From: Saprospiraceae bacterium
GTDB taxonomy: Bacteria > Bacteroidota > Bacteroidia > Chitinophagales > Saprospiraceae
Length of the DNA: 5,453 bases
Assembly: GCA_020850025.1 (NCBI GenBank)
Contig: JADZFI010000357.1
Span: forward strand, 1-5,453
Direction of reading: 5' to 3'
A program made the position numbers and the translations under genes. Under the pieces are notes generated by a model. That model ran no database searches. It was not told the DNA's origin and saw only the letters and a list, made by a program, of their open reading frames with translations. Shown here in pieces: positions 5,050 to 5,453 of the stretch; position 1 is the stretch's first letter; the number at the start of each line of letters is the position of its first letter.

Positions 5050-5453
5050 ATGGACAAAACAGAAAAAACGAATCCGGAAGCAGAATCCACCGAACAAAGG
5101 ATTTTCGAGGCCGCCCATGAGGTGTTCACTCAGAAGGGTATGGACGGCGCTAAAATGCAGGAGATTGCAGACAAAGCCGGCATCAACAAGGCCTTGCTGC
5201 ACTATTATTACCGGTCAAAGGAAAAATTGTACGAAGCCGTGGTAAAGGCCATTATGGCCAAGGCGGTACCCAATGTGCGGAAGGTGCTTGAAAGTGATCT
5301 TCCCCTGGAAGAAAAGATCACCCGATTCATTGATTTTTACATTGGGCTAATCTCGAGAAACACCTTTATCCCACTGTTCATCATTTCCGAAAGTAACAAG
5401 CACCCGGATCGTTTTTTTGAACAGGTGTTACCCAAGGATCTTCCGCAACCGGA
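5050..5453 (+). CDS. TetR/AcrR-family transcriptional regulator, N-terminal part (3' end outside window)
   Basis: Dimeric DNA-binding repressor whose C-terminal domain senses a ligand. The frame is open from ATG 5050 to the window edge, giving 134 complete codons of a family usually about 190-220 residues long. The N-terminal TetR domain is clear: TEQRIFEAAHEVFTQKGMDGAKMQEIADKAGINKALLHYYYRSKEKLYEAV spans about residues 14-64, with the helix-turn-helix at about 36-56 and the classic YYYRSKEKLY end. The region after it (about 65-134) starts the variable ligand-binding domain and gives no clue to the effector. ATG 5050 has no Shine-Dalgarno but follows a candidate promoter and operator-like repeats. 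In Bacteroidota such genes often precede TolC/HlyD/RND or ABC efflux genes, which would lie past the edge. A role in fatty-acid control, as for DesT or FabR, is possible given the desaturase next door, but the terminator between them argues against simple coupling. Confidence 0.93.
   Translation, partial: MDKTEKTNPEAESTEQRIFEAAHEVFTQKGMDGAKMQEIADKAGINKALLHYYYRSKEKLYEAVVKAIMAKAVPNVRKVLESDLPLEEKITRFIDFYIGLISRNTFIPLFIISESNKHPDRFFEQVLPKDLPQP

Noticed and set aside
4875..5120. 81-codon plus-strand frame between desaturase and regulator
   Set aside because: It is made of the terminator, the palindrome, the promoter region and the out-of-frame start of the regulator gene, with a very basic low-complexity product.

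Overview
The window looks like chromosomal DNA of a member of the Bacteroidota, possibly a Saprospiraceae- or Chitinophaga-like lineage. No start codon has a convincing Shine-Dalgarno sequence. Several intergenic sites fit the Bacteroidota promoter pattern (TTG or TTTG, about 20 nt, then TAnnTTTG). The protein families also fit that phylum. The lineage is inferred from style, not from a marker gene.

Layout. Bases 1-510 (+) hold the 3' end of a CPA1-type K+(Na+)/H+ antiporter resembling NhaP2/CvrA. It converges, with a 17-bp gap, on an NhaD-type Na+/H+ antiporter on the minus strand (528-1808). Upstream of nhaD, on the same strand and probably in the same transcript, is a small polytopic membrane protein that resembles the DUF6498 family (1848 to about 2501). 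Next comes a divergent intergenic region dominated by a 107-bp minisatellite of 9-bp units (2555-2661), which ends one base before the start codon of a sugar-phosphate isomerase/epimerase-like TIM barrel (2663-3706, +). A 114-bp gap leads to a membrane fatty acid desaturase with three histidine boxes (3821-4858, +). It is followed by a strong intrinsic terminator (4878-4913) and a separate 16-bp perfect palindrome (4922-4964). The window ends in the 5' part of a TetR/AcrR regulator (5050 to the edge, +), preceded by a good candidate promoter and nested inverted repeats that could be its operator.

Function. Two cation/proton antiporters, a polytopic membrane protein and a lipid desaturase give a loose theme of membrane and ion homeostasis. 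The isomerase has no visible pathway partner, and the genes do not form one recognisable system. The regulator most likely acts on itself and on genes beyond the right edge.

Most unusual feature. The 9-bp array has no G on the plus strand from 2555 to 2664 and carries ten G-runs on the minus strand. It is therefore a textbook-style G-quadruplex candidate and, if transcribed as the isomerase leader, an unstructured C-rich, Rho-site-like RNA. Two overlapping divergent promoter candidates lie beside it, inside what longer start choices would call the coding region of the membrane protein. I see no clear evidence of a novel multi-gene system.
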